From the NCBI GenBank assembly GCA_010645155.1, contig CM021318.1, forward strand, positions 526,411-590,410: a stretch of 64,000 nt of DNA, read 5' to 3'. The first letter of the stretch is position 1, and the number at the start of each line of letters is the position of its first letter. The notes below the pieces were generated by a model. That model had not been told where the DNA came from and ran no database searches. It saw only the letters and a program-made list of their open reading frames with translations. The position numbers and the translations under genes were made by a program. Source of the stretch: Tigriopus japonicus (lineage: Eukaryota > Arthropoda > Copepoda > Harpacticoida > Harpacticidae). Positions 10,340 to 21,352 of the stretch are shown here, in pieces.

Positions 10340-13300
10340 GTAAGTGTTTTTCGTCATGAGGATGTTTAGAATGAACCCTTTCTGTGAGAACGATGACTCT
10401 CATTTGGTAGATTGTAATCCATTTTGTATTGTATCTCGATGGCATTTACTATCTCTTCAAGTACAAGACTTGGTATTCATTCTGAAAGAAGCTTAGACAA
10501 TGATTGCTGCCACAGCTGGACGACAAAAGCATCCACGTCATTCAGCTGTTGGACATTTACTCAGATTTGTAGTTTGATGACTCGATGAGATGCCAAAGAT
10601 TGGTCGATATTAATGCTTTTGGAACGTGACTTATATGGAAGTCGTTCTTGATGACATAATTACCACCCGAAAACTGAATCATCATGACGACGGGCTTGAA
10701 AAAGCAGATGGAAATCATTTTTCCAAACTTCCGCGCCTGAAATTGTCAATTCCAATTTGGCCTAACTAGTTTGACAGTCAAATCCGGCATCTGGCAAATT
10801 TCCAAACTTGGGTTTGACCTTCCCGAGGATTTTGCAATTTTGCTTCCCTACTCAATTCAAAGCTGGCGCCGAAAGTTTACGAGTCCATCAAAACTTGGAG
10901 GAAAGGACGGAAGCCCGCTGAATAGAAGGGGACTCTGCCAATGATTTGGTTCCATTTCCAACTTTATTGCAGGTCAGAAAGTAGAGCTGAGAAGCTCTGG
11001 ATCCCCAGCGATAGCCCCTACATCGCCAACAAAGCATGGTTGGACCAGAACTACCCGCAAACACGGCGACAGCATTTCGCATTGTTCGTCTCCGAAACGA
11101 ATATCCTCACTCCCGAAGGTCTTATGGAGGTAAGAAGGATAACGAGACTCTCTCGATTTACATTAGCTCCAGGAGAACCCACAAATTTCGGCTCAAAGCT
11201 GCATTTTGAATGGGGGAAGGAAGATCGTTATTTAAGTGAGCTCGAGAGACAATAATCCAACGTTCTTGGGAATGCATGATGATGATGACGACGTCGACGA
11301 CGGTCAGAGGTGCCTTGTGCACACATCTGAGCGAGCCATCTCTGTACATGTCTCGGTTATTGATCTCCATTGTTGGACAATGACTTTTGGCTGCCTAGTC
11401 CAATGCACACTAAAGATGATCGTGACAAGGAGGTGCTGGAAACAAAGGAAGATCGAGCTCAGAGTTGAATCTGGGCAAAACTTTGCTTAAGCTCTTGAAG
11501 AGACACGCGGTGCAATTTGCCAATTAGCGGATGCAAATGTCTTGGAGAATTAGGATGAACAGTTCATTTTCACTTTTGAGAGGTCTGTGAAGCCAAACAA
11601 ATTGAAAATGATCGTTTTCTGAAACACTTCCGTCGACGTCGGTCAAAAGCCGGCAAACTCGAGTTTTGGAAACAAAAAAGGCTGAAGAAGGTAGAGATAA
11701 AAAAGACGGCAACATTTGCATCTCATTGAAATTCCACTGCAGAGAGACATTCTCATGCGGATGACCTGAAGGGACCCCCTTGGTGAAGCTAGGTTTATTA
11801 ATTTCCAAGACCCTAGAAAATGGCTGGCATCTTTGTTGTTCCAGATGTTCCGAGTGCACCAAAAGGTCCATGCCATCAAAGTCTCGAATAAGACCTACGC
11901 CGATCTTTGCTTCAAGTGAGTGATGGTGGCTCCCGATTTTAATGATATTCGTATGCAAGCCCGGACTTTGGCTGAACTTTCAACTTTGTTTCAGACTTCC
12001 CATCGCTAATATCTTTCTTACCAAGAAACGCCGTCGAAAGCGTCAAGCGCTCAGACCCCGAAATTCCACCCCTTCCAATCCTCAAGATCCTGTTGGGGTT
12101 CCATCCGATGTGCTAAATGCCACACTTCAAATTGAAAATGGCACAAATTCGAATCCGATTAATGGGACAAATGGTAGAGATCAAAGATTTTTCGTCGACT
12201 CGGGTTCCGATGATCCGGTGACAACTGAGGAAACACCCAAAGAAAATGAAGAGGAAGAAGAGGAAAGTAACTCGTTGTGGAGCGGGTATGACCAGAATGA
12301 AGAGTACTACGATGTCTATGAGGATTATGATTTCGAGAATGAAGATTACGAGATCGATTTTGTGGAAAAAGATGAGATCGATGATAGTAAGGGTGGGGAC
12401 GGAAATGGTGATGGTGAGAGCGATGATCCACAAGATTCGTTGTCGCCGGAAATCTATTGCGACCTCGTGAGCACTCTCGACCAGAAATGTATGGAGAACA
12501 GTCTTTTGGAGATCTGGAGATATTCTGAGTCACGTATCCAACGATTGACTCAAAATGATATCCTTTACGCCGTTAATCAAGTTGCAGAAAGGTAAGAGAG
12601 CTTCGCGATGTTCCAAATTTATAATTTGATAAACCAATAGATCTAAATTACGTTGAAACTGTTTCAGAAAAAAAATGTTTATTGCATGTATTTTACTCAT
12701 TGGATACAATGTACCAAAATGGTTGCAATGTTTTTGTAGAAGTGTTAAGATATTATGGTGTGTTGGGGCCCATTCTGGGTTGTCCTTGAATTCTTGGAAA
12801 AAGATTCTATACAGAGAGGGACATGGAAAAATTATATTATCCACACTTGAGTTCTTTATAAAAAAATACACATTAAATCTTGCAATCTCATTTGGGAGAG
12901 AAACGGTCAGAATTTGACAAATATAAATGCGGAATTTTTGAGATTTAAAGCTCCAGAAGACAAATATTTTCTCGAAAATTCATATTCCAATCCTAAATTC
13001 AAAGATAATGGAAAATCAGTTTTATGAGTAGGGTTGATTTAATGCCGTTCCGACGAAGACAATCCCGTCCCTGCGATCCCAGGGAAGAGATTAACCGGAA
13101 TTTACAAGATTTTTGATTTTTTTTATGTGTGTCAGGGTATTAACAGCAACGTTTCAATTCCTGTCTAATGATTGAGAGCAAATGTTTCGATCATTGCCAG
13201 ACATTTATTCAAATTTCTACCATACAAATTGCATTTATTTTAGAAAATCCCGTTATTCCCGTTTTTAAGACATTGAAAGTCCCGTCCCGGTATCCCCTTA

Positions 13301-16300
13301 ATCCCTTGACCAAATCTGTTTATGAGCCTCCTTGTCAGACTAAAAATAAAACGGAGGATAATGGCTTGAACTCTCTTTCTCTCTCTCTTAGTAGTTCTCT
13401 GGTATTATTTTAATTGTAAACCAAATGAATGCAATTCGAGAAAAAATATGTGCATTGTGCCAATCATTTGGAAGGGACCATTGTTCAAGAAGAGGACAAA
13501 GGCGGTGAACTTTTTAACGCTTCAATTCTCTTTATGGTTGAGATTTTTGCTTGAGTAAGGAGGGCAATGATCTTCAAATTGAAAGGGGTAAATTGTTATC
13601 CTACAAGCAACATAAGGACTTAACGATGTCCTTTACTTCCCTTTCTTGCTTCGATGTTGTAGTACCTTGCAATCTCTTCCTCTCTCCGTGTTCCCTTTAT
13701 TCTGATAATGATATGCAAACATAGTGGTCCTTTTATTCATCCTCTCTTGCCCTCAAATTGAACTTTTATTCCCCTCTTTGAGATGAGGGAAGAAGTTTTT
13801 CCCCTGACGTTTCATGTAGGTACAAGGTCACCAACCACCGAGACCTTTCAATCCTTCCTCATTAGCACCAGAACCTTCCTTCCGTCCTCTCAAACCAACC
13901 ATTCACTTCCATACTCTTTTTTAGTCCCTGGTTTGGCTATCGAACAGATTTTGGCGTCTATCTTGGCGCCGTTGAAAGAAACTCAACCGGTCACATTGTT
14001 TCTGCCAAGTCTGCCATTTATTCGTGGGCGGCTGCTTTTGATCCTGATGGTGAACTCACCGATGAGGGTGGGGTGGGCGTGGAACTCGATTTAGCGGATA
14101 AACTGTCACTGGACTTTGAAAAGGAGATGATTGTGGCTCTATTGGAAAGTTCCAAGGAGGCCGAAGAACGCTCCAATGTGAAGATCTATGTAAATGTGGC
14201 CAGAAGGTGGGTGGTTTGAAACGCCTTTAATAACATATATTGCATTTGTGTTTTTTTTTTCTTAGCTTCAATGACATCACCGCTGAGGCCATCTTCTTCG
14301 ATGCCGTGAAAATGGCTGCCGGATATTTCCTCATTTTCTTTTACACCATGTTTTTCTTGGGCAGAATCAATCTAGTTGAGCATCGAACCTGGATTGCGGC
14401 TGGAGGAATCTTCTCCGTAGCCATGGGCCTTGGAATAGCCTTTGGGCTCACTTCAGCCATTGGTCTTCCATATACGCCCATTCACGGCATCCTGCCTTTC
14501 TTGGCTTTAGGTAAGGTTGTAGACCTTTGGAAATAAAAGTTCCGATGAAGGACTTCCGGATGCAGAGGAAGACAAAAAGAGTAGCGTTTGTGGAAGTTCA
14601 TGTGACAACTAGGTAGCCAGGAGAAATATGGGTCACGGTGGTTAATTCCTTATTGCGAACGTGTTCTTTGAAGCGAGGCCTTACGTTTTTTTGCGATGGG
14701 GAACCATTTTCCCCTTTATATGGCAGAAATATGGTCGCCATGATGACAATGTCGGCAAAGAGATCTCAAACCATAAAACCCAATGGAACTAGGAGGACAA
14801 TTAAGCAACTCTTTTACGATCAACTCGGAGACAGGGGAAACATTCAGATTACAACAGATGTCAAAAGTTAGGTAAAACTTACCAATAATAGTTTTTTTTG
14901 CTAACTCTTCTGTCTAGGAATCGGCATCGACGATATGTTCGTAATTGTTCAATGTTGGTACAATCTCAATCCCGAGGAACAAAAACGTGGTCTGAAGGAG
15001 AAAATTGGATTGACCATGCAACATGCAGGTGTGGCCATCACGGTCACGTCTCTAACGGATGTGTTTGCCTTTGGAGTTGGAGCGGTCACGGTGAGCAATG
15101 TTATCTCTAGTGAGTTTTAGACCCACTTGAACGATTTTCTGAGCCCAGGGAAGAGTCACGATGGATTGATAGTGTGACCATGATTGAAAGAACAATCGAA
15201 TGAATAATTAATTGAGCACCAAATGAAACATCAATCTCGATTGAGAGTTAGGTGAAGGGCCTTCCAATTTGTTGAGAGCTCCGAACAAGCTTTCATTGGA
15301 TTTGAGGAAGAATTTAGTAATGGTGGACCGAAAGGGCAGAACTGAAATCGAAAATTGGACCAAAAGAGGGACAAACCGAATCCGAAAAGAATAAATCATA
15401 TATTAAGTCCAAAGTGCATAACGGAAATTTGATGAGGACATGAGATTTTTTATGGTTTTGGCTAATTTGATTTGATAGGGATAATAGCTTTAGGTCCATC
15501 AAGGATGTGAATTCCGTGTTCAAATGAGCCTAAATGAGCTCTGACGCAAGGAAGAACCTCATTTCTGATCTAGTAAAGTTAAATCGAGGTTGAGTAAAAC
15601 ACTAATGGATGTTGCGCTCGAGTTTCCTATCGATGTATTCTGTATAAAAAACCAGCCTTTTAAGACTTCCGTGTTGAAAATTTTTAAAGAAACGGATGAT
15701 ATTGTTCAAGGGAATTTAGCTACCAGAAATTGTCTGCTTAACCTGTGCTAGTTTAGGAATATGAAAATGTTCCTATGTTCATTTTCATCGCTCATCAAGC
15801 TATCTTAATCAATCATTGAGATACTGTCGCTCATCTATTTTGATATCTTCGATAACTATCAAGTAGATATATTTCAAGCTATTTGAGTTGAAAAGGTTTT
15901 TGTTTTACATTTCTGCTTATGTATTTTTAGTCTTGATCACGCAGAATATCATCTGTTCTTGACAAGTCTCTTCAAGCACATTTTCCGTAGAAAAATATAG
16001 ATGTCGAACCTTGTCATTCATTTTGTGTGGGTGCCATCTTATCGAAAAGGTCACTATTTCTGAGTAATTGCTTGTCGCTACAATCAGAAAAGAGATCAAA
16101 AAAGCACAAAATACAACTTGCGGCCAAATTCAGACTGTTCCTAGAAATTGATTGATTGTTATGCATCAAGTTTCTTGTGGTTGTCTTTGCTCTTACTCTA
16201 TATTAATGAATCACTTAGCACTGTTTGGGAACTATTTTGACTATAAGTGCTATGTATTTATACAAGCTGAAACAAATTCGAATTTCATCAAGGTGCATCA

Positions 16301-17942
16301 CTTGAAATATGCATGATGTGCAAGCAAAGCGGTCATCCAAACGATCATGACAATATATTGAACTGACGTACGTAATTTAGGCCGGCTCATGACTGAATAA
16401 GGAAAATTCCAAGCCGATGCTTACATCTGAATATCAATTTATCAAGTTGTTGGTGGATAACATTTGATATAAGATTGTCTGTAATTTTATGGTATTTCGG
16501 TTTTGTAGTTCGGTTTTCCAATTCAAATTTCCTTGATACAAATTGACCAAAAGTACGTGATTTGGCTTTTGAATTTCATTTTCTTTCGTGCTAAGTTTTT
16601 AAGTCTGTAAGACTGAGCATTCAGGTTAAAAACCTAACAAAGCTCTTCCTTATAAAAAAACTATGATTCCCATGCCGAAAAATGATCTTATTACCCTAAA
16701 CATTTTGTATTTTTAGACTTGAAGTTCAGTACTGTTTTCCAGATTAAAATGTCCATAGATGCGTTTCAGGAAACTTGTTTTTCAATTTCAATATAGTTAT
16801 TGGGTTCATTAATCCCCATGTGTCCACGCAAAATAAAGTCATGTATGTCTCCTTTGGCGTTTTTGGTACGTCAATAATGCCCGTTCGAAATTTTGAGGCT
16901 TGGATTGACTTCTTTTTGGGCGACCCAAAATTTTGTCCTTCTCCATTTGAGGAATAAATTTCAGGCACTGGCAAATGTCTCATTCATACTTTCGATGTCA
17001 TGATCTTATCCATGCCTAAGAACTCCAACAAAAAAATTAAAAATTCTTGTATTCAGTAACACTCCGTGAATCTGAACCTGTAAAGTTAAAAAGAAAATCC
17101 ATTGAAAATTACAATAATTATGTTAGGCTTAAAGGGTCCGCTGACCCTGACAGGACTTTTGGACTTCATAATTTCCCCTTGAGACAAAACCACATTTGTT
17201 TACGCCGTTTTGGCCGTTATCCTTGACGTTTCTATTCAGTTAAATAATTATGCTGCTTCGCCTTGTTTCGATTACAATTTTTACCACTCCCATTTCATTG
17301 TAACTATTCAGAGCTGTTCTATTTTTCCGATCATTTCATTCTTGCCCTCTATCATCAAGGTGAACTTCGTAACTGAGCGATTTTCACCCCCTTTTGAGAA
17401 AGGCTAGTCTGTCCAAGTCTCTCAAAAGGTGGGTTTGCATTAAAATTTCAAGAAGAATTATGGATAAGCCGATAGATTCCGCCTCTGGCCCTCAATGGAT
17501 CATTAGCAATTCACGACCTCTCAAGGGAGAACAACTTTAAGGTCTTGAGAATCTCCTGAACTTTCCTCAGACCAAGCACCAACTTTTCACTTCACAAAAC
17601 TTTACCAACGAAGACATTTCCCCCTCTCTTTCTCGATCGAAATGAGCTGCGACAATGGAAAAATGATTCTAATTCGGTATATTTTTGATCCTTCAGATCC
17701 TTCCCGGTCTCCAAACCTTTTGTGTCACGTGTGCCATTGCTATTGCTTCCATCTACTTCCTGCAAGCCTCGTGGTTCGTGGCCTTGTTGTCCTTGGATGA
17801 GCGAAGGATTCAAGCTCGACGAGATGGTTTGGCCCCCTGTATCAAGTATCGCAATTGGACCCCAATGGCTTGGAGTCAAAAGGATATGGGCAGGATGTTC
17901 ATGGGAGGCCTGGCCAAGTTACTCGGCCAGGGTGTGGTCAAG
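10247..17942 (+). CDS. Patched/sterol-sensing-domain membrane protein (PTCHD/Ptr-like), N-terminal half
   Basis: Eight exons: 10247-10339, 10973-11129, 11845-11915, 11995-12591, 13925-14206, 14266-14510, 14918-15090, 17697-17942. All introns are GT..AG and all phases join without a stop, giving about 621 residues. The order matches the patched-related branch of the RND superfamily: a first membrane helix after WGIWVAKNP; an extracellular loop with EKLWIPSDSPY and TPEGLME; a second loop part with GYRTDFGVYLG; a sterol-sensing-type helix bundle; the family motif GIGIDDMF (about residues 482-489); and the cytoplasmic linker after TM6 (DERRIQARRDGLAPC). Such proteins move or sense sterols or lipids and act in hedgehog-related or cuticle processes, but the substrate here cannot be read from sequence. 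Odd features are a large acidic insert in loop 1 and the absence of the C-terminal half downstream. The first exon and true start are also missing. Confidence 0.88.
10973..11129 (+). CDS. Patched-like exon B: start of extracellular loop 1
   Basis: The acceptor ends TTGCAG and the donor is GTAAGA. It encodes SESRAEKLWIPSDSPYIANK followed by QNYPQTRRQHFALFVSETNI and LTPEGLME. The E-K-L-W-x-P-x-D-S and L-T-P-E motifs are hallmark positions of PTCHD/Ptr proteins. Confidence 0.88.
11845..11915 (+). CDS. Patched-like exon C
   Basis: Short 71-nt exon between TTCCAG and GTGAGT. It encodes MFRVHQKVHAIKV and then YADLCFK. The Y-x-D-L-C cysteine motif is typical of loop 1 in this family. Phases fit both neighbours. 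Confidence 0.8.
11995..12591 (+). CDS. Patched-like exon D: polybasic site, glycosylation cluster, acidic Tyr-rich tract
   Basis: A 597-nt exon between TTTCAG and GTAAGA. It begins LPIANIF, then KKRRRKRQ, a dibasic/furin-like consensus. Four N-x-S/T sequons follow (NST, NAT, NGT, NGT). Next comes a long acidic tract with a run of six Glu and a Tyr/Asp/Glu-rich stretch including EEYYDVYEDYDFENEDYE. The exon ends with the conserved cysteine-containing YCDLVSTLDQKCMENSLLE segment. Much of it is extra compared with compact family members. Confidence 0.85.
13925..14206 (+). CDS. Patched-like exon E: distal loop 1
   Basis: The acceptor ends TTTTAG and the donor is GTGGGT. It encodes PWFGYRTDFGVYLGAVERNS, then a segment with IVSAKSAIYSWAAAF, a short acidic turn, and LSLDFEKEMIVALLE followed by NVKIYVNVAR. 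The pattern 'LG... I..AKA....Y.L' just before TM2 is typical of patched-related loops. One further NST sequon is present. Confidence 0.85.
14266..14510 (+). CDS. Patched-like exon F: sterol-sensing domain, first helices
   Basis: Encodes FNDITAEAIFFDAVKMAAGY, a hydrophobic helix (FLIFFYTMFFLG), RINLVEHRTW, a second helix with AVAMGLGIAFGLTSAIG-type residues, and PYTPIHGILPFLALG. This is the sterol-sensing-type helix bundle. It is bounded by TCTTAG-type acceptor and GTAAGG donor. Confidence 0.9.
14918..15090 (+). CDS. Patched-like exon G: GxGIDDMF motif and next helix
   Basis: Acceptor TGTCTAG and donor GTGAGC. It encodes GIGIDDMFVIVQCWYNLNP, then EEQKRGLKEKIGLTMQHAG and the helix VAITVTSLTDVFAFGVGAVT. 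The paired aspartates in the GxxxDD motif are the proton-relay-like residues conserved across the RND/patched superfamily. Confidence 0.92.
15091..17696 (+). other. Intron of patched-like gene (2.6 kb)
   Basis: AT-rich intron between exons G and H, bounded by GTGAGC and CTTCAG. No nested gene or mobile element was recognised. Confidence 0.7.
17697..17942 (+). CDS. Patched-like exon H: TM6 and central cytoplasmic linker
   Basis: Encodes ILPGLQTFCVTCAIAIASIY plus FLQASWFVALLSLDERRIQA, then a basic linker ending NWTPMAWSQKDMGRMF and GGLAKLLGQGVVK. The 82 codons end in phase 0 at a GTAAGT donor, so at least one more exon must follow. The next expected segment, a helix and then an FxPxWFxPxxSY-type motif, was not found downstream by eye. 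Confidence 0.9.
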
Positions 17943-18850
17943 GTAAGTAAAGGCTGTTGATTTTGTCATTTTTTTCAAATGCCTCCCTAGCGGCCAGAAA
18001 CGGGTCCAATATGAAGACAGGCTGCACAGATGGTCTTGGAATCCTGATGAGAAATGAAGACCGATCTGTGAGAGAAATTGTGTCCGTGTGAGGTTATATT
18101 TGGCTATTTCGACATTGCTTTTGCAGTAATGGCTTGCTTGTTCCATGCCTCTTTTTGTTACATTTCTTATAAACAGGGATTTCAAAGAATAAGTTGCCCC
18201 ATTTTCTGAACAAAGTTCGTCAAAAGGGATTTTTACCGCCATTTATTCGGCAATTGTTTATCCTCATCATGGATCATCTTTTATGTCAACCATAGCCAAG
18301 TTCCCACCTTGAATTCAAACCCTTCATGCGGTAGATTTTTTTATTTCAACCACATTAAGGTACCCACCTTGATTTTCTACCTGAGTATAGTTGACATCAC
18401 AAGGAAGAACAATTTTGTTCAACCCCCCCAAAACAGTGCTTCCACAAGCTGCTCCAAAGCGCGCGTTTGTTTAACGCAGAAACTAGTTTATTGATGGAGG
18501 CATGACATTCACAAGCACAAGCACGAAGGAGGGAAATACTTCGATTTTTGATCAGTTCGTAGAAACACTCCTACGGAAACGGAAACTAATCGGTTTAATA
18601 CAGGCTCATATCCAAAGATGTCAGGATTACCTCGACTCCGTATAGTCGCATTATGTTAGCCTGTTTCAGCAACATTCAGCCAGCAAAAATATAATTGTTT
18701 AGGCAATAGTCGAGTTGTTGGATGTCTGGCACCCCTGTGATGTCAAAGGTGATATGTACTGAGTAGCGCGTGCATATGACCTCAAGAAATACGTTTAAGT
18801 ACATGAGAAAGACACAAAGTGACAATTATGAATTTTGATATGAAAGAGTT
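17943..18850. other. Non-coding, presumed intron of patched-like gene
   Basis: About 900 bp after the last recognised patched-like donor. No exon, repeat or array recognised. Confidence 0.4.
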
Positions 18851-18871
18851 TTTATTCTTGATTACTCTATT

Positions 18872-18877
18872 TTTATT
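18872..18877 (-). terminator. Poly(A) signal AATAAA for coiled-coil gene
   Basis: A minus-strand AATAAA 81 nt after the stop codon of the small coiled-coil gene. A second AATAAA lies at 18851-18856. Confidence 0.6.
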
Positions 18878-18957
18878 GCACGATTTGATCTGAGAGAAAT
18901 AATAGCAAAATGAACATTGTCTCATACAATTAACAATTGTTACATATTTTGCCACTA

Positions 18958-19443
18958 TCACTCTTCGATCTTGGGCATCTTGGGCCTGGGATTGGCAATG
19001 AAGACATGAAGCTTATCCATAATCTTCCTTTCTTTTTCCTTAAGAGAATCCATAATCTTCCTTTCTTTTTCCTTAAGAGAATCCATAATCTTCCTTTCTT
19101 TTTCCTTAAGCTCATCCAGGAGGTGCAAAAGGCTTCCACCATCTGTGCAGCCATCGAGACGTCTTTCAAACTCGCAATTGTCTTCATTGTCTATCTGGAA
19201 ATGAGAACAAATTAGTAATCATTTTTTTAATTTGCTGCTTCCTTGTGAGTGATAAGCACCAACCTTATTCATCCTGGCCGCATCAAGTTCGGCCCTGGTT
19301 GAGTCGAGATCAGTCTTGACCGCATGGAGTTCGGTCCTGGTTCCTTCGAGATCGGCTCTGATTGTGTCAAATTCTTTCTTGCCCTTTTCCTGAATCTCGA
19401 TGGCTCTTAGCAAAATTTCGTTCTTGGACAATTTCATTTCCAT
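18958..19443 (-). CDS. Small charged coiled-coil protein with 11-residue tandem repeats
   Basis: Two exons on the minus strand: 19443-19264 (60 codons) and 19194-18958 (78 codons plus TGA). They join in phase 0 across a 69-bp intron with donor GTTGGT and acceptor TTTCCAG. The first exon encodes KLSKNEILLRAIEIQEKGKK followed by two similar heptad-like units (RADLEGTRTELHAV, KTDLDSTRAELDAA), a likely coiled coil. The second begins IDNEDNCEFERR and carries three copies of LKEKERKIMDS-type repeats, ending KLHVFIANPRPKMPKIEE. The start used is the first ATG. An acceptor-like TTTGTTCAG sits 10 bp upstream, so a 5' exon may exist. No known family was recognised, and function is unknown. It lies on the opposite strand, downstream of the last patched-like exon. 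Confidence 0.68.
19012..19111 (-). repeat. 33-bp coding tandem repeat, three copies
   Basis: Three nearly identical 33-bp units inside exon 2 of the coiled-coil gene, each encoding 11 residues. The period is a multiple of three, so the frame is kept. Confidence 0.9.
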
Positions 19444-19775
19444 AGCATTCTTCCTGAACAAAAATGAAAATACAGTATTTTTGAAAAGGTTAAGCGTCCA
19501 AAGGTTGGCTGAGAGACGTTGCCTGACTGCTTAACATTCCCTATATTGTCTGAGATCGGAAAGTAGGGGAAGTAAAGGAGTAATTTTGCCGACCAATCAA
19601 TGAGTCAGATTTGAGTCCCACAAGGCTATTGCTTTAAAACCTAAAACATGGGAGATAAATATGGGAACCCAGTAATTTTTGAATTTAACAACTATGTTCG
19701 AATGAAAATCTTTCATTTTTTCACACGGACTCTGTTATCAATTAATACAACTCTTTCATTACAATCACATTCAAA

Positions 19776-19871
19776 ATGGCTACCTTTGCTGATACTTATC
19801 TGGCCAAGTCCGTCCTTGACTTGGCCATTGTTGGCACGGCTGACATCAGGCTCCAATTCCTGGACTTCTGA
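19776..19871 (+). CDS. Mini-ORF in left arm (31 aa), unknown
   Basis: Starts MATFADTYLAKSVLDLAI and ends LQFLDF. An in-frame stop lies shortly upstream of the ATG. The homologous ORF in the other arm keeps the core TYLAKSVLDLAI, but most other differences change residues, so selection is not shown. No family recognised. Confidence 0.25.
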   Translation: MATFADTYLAKSVLDLAIVGTADIRLQFLDF

Positions 19872-20061
19872 ATTCCTGGATGACTCCAAGCAAAGATACT
19901 TGAATGGGCCTACTGAGAGGCACTTTATTGTGCAATAAAGCTTTTGCAACAAAGAAATAAAGCTTCAATAACGTTTATTGACAAAGCACCTCTAGGCCTA
20001 CTCTGAAACATCCATGTTTGAGACCAGGGTATTTAAAGGCCCATTAAGTTTTGCGTGGAAT

Positions 20062-20160
20062 TCAGATTTGATCCAGGAATTTGAGCCTGATGTGACCAGT
20101 GTGTGCAATGGCCAAGTCAAGGACCGACTTGGCCAAATAAGTTTTAGCAAAGGAAACCAT
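20062..20160 (-). CDS. Mini-ORF in right arm (32 aa), unknown
   Basis: Starts MVSFAKTYLAKSVLDLAI and ends LKFLDQI, aligned without indels to the left-arm ORF until the last residues. It is oriented toward the central AATAAA. Coding status is uncertain. Confidence 0.25.
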   Translation of the reverse strand: MVSFAKTYLAKSVLDLAIAHTGHIRLKFLDQI

Positions 20161-20290
20161 TTTGAATGTGATTGTAGTGAAAGAGTTGAATTAATTGATA
20201 ACAGAGTCCGTGTGAAAAAAATCAAAGATTTTCATTCTAACATAGTTGTTTAGTTCAAAAATTACTGGGTTCCCATACTTATCTCCCATG

Positions 20291-20860
20291 CTGTAGTCTC
20301 AAATTGGCTCAAACTAGCGCTCTAGCTCAAACGTCTTTTCTTCTGGAGAAATTGACAACACAGGTCTTTAAATTTGTTTTGATACAAGTTTTTCCACCTT
20401 TTTCAACAAAATGAACAGATCCTTTTTGCAGTAATTGTACGTTATTTCTTCTGCCGGCCCTTCTCTCTCTAGAAATCCATTCATCCAAAAAGGATTAAAG
20501 TCTTTCCCAATATTTTTATGGGTATCCTAGGGATCTCACTTATATGATAAACATATAAATATCCAGTGACACTTCATTACATTAATTCATATCCAGTACA
20601 TCCATCTTAATGAGTCCCAAAAATACATACATATTTGGAAAAAATAGATTCAATTTGAGTCCCAAGAGCATTGCAAAGACTGGTTTGCAGCTATAGGAGG
20701 AAAGAATAGAATAGAGCCATAGAAGTTGGGATCTTTTCCTAACTTCAAGCATAGGTCACTAGTCCCTTAAGTGGAATGTTATTTGGTCACGCAACCTCTC
20801 TGTCAGCTAATCATCGAACGTTTTACGTTTACAGTATATTTTAACCTCCCTTAGTGTAGA
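20291..20860. other. Non-coding, no feature seen
   Basis: About 570 bp of AT-rich sequence between two inverted-repeat elements, without gene or repeat. Confidence 0.4.
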
Positions 20861-20979
20861 CGTTAATCACCGATGTCAAAGATAAGTGACGTCACATTTA
20901 ACCAAATTTAAACCCTAACTTGACCAAAATGTTACGTGAGAGGTGTGACGTCACTCACCTTTGACATCGGTGATTAACG
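20861..20979. repeat. Short hairpin element with CRE-like ends
   Basis: A 119-bp inverted repeat. The left arm begins CGTTAATCACCGATGTCAAA and runs to TGACGTCAC; the right arm is its reverse complement, ending GGTGATTAACG. Arms are about 34 bp with one or two mismatches and a loop of about 50 bp. Each arm holds the palindrome GTGACGTCAC, a CRE/ATF-type site. Probably a small MITE. Confidence 0.75.
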
Positions 20980-21352
20980 ATTAGACTCTCATGGCACTTT
21001 CATTGTAATTAATTTCTTACATGATATCATAATCTTGCCAATTATGCGGTCCAATAAAGTTAGTAGCGTGATCGGCCATGATCTGCTTCCAGTTTCTGAA
21101 GAAAATGCTCCTCGAGGCTTCTTGTAAGTGTACCAAGGAATCGGAGGAATAAAATGGAAAAAGAAACCGACAGGTGATTCTCGCGTAGTTAGGGGGGTTA
21201 GGGTGTTTTCTTGCTGAGGAAGCATCACGAGCAGTGTGACCAGAAAACTGCACGGAATAGCGCCATCAAAATGTTCAAATAGCCCTGGGAGATCTCGAAT
21301 AGTAATGATAATAGTGCTGTTTTAAAACATACCAAAATACACACTATACATA
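20980..21352. other. Non-coding, no feature seen
   Basis: About 370 bp, no gene or repeat recognised. Confidence 0.4.

Larger units (their letters stand above)
19648..20290. repeat. Inverted duplication (about 640 bp) with a mini-ORF in each arm
   Basis: The left arm (about 19648-19915) and right arm (about 20025-20290) are inverted copies with moderate divergence and a spacer of about 110 bp. Both begin, reading inward, with ATGGGAGATAA.TATGGGAA and share ACACGGACTCTGTTATCAAT. Each arm encodes a 31-32 residue ORF at the same place. AATAAA motifs in the centre follow each ORF, so the two units converge tail to tail. This could be a foldback element or an inverted duplication of a small transcribed unit. 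Confidence 0.8.
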
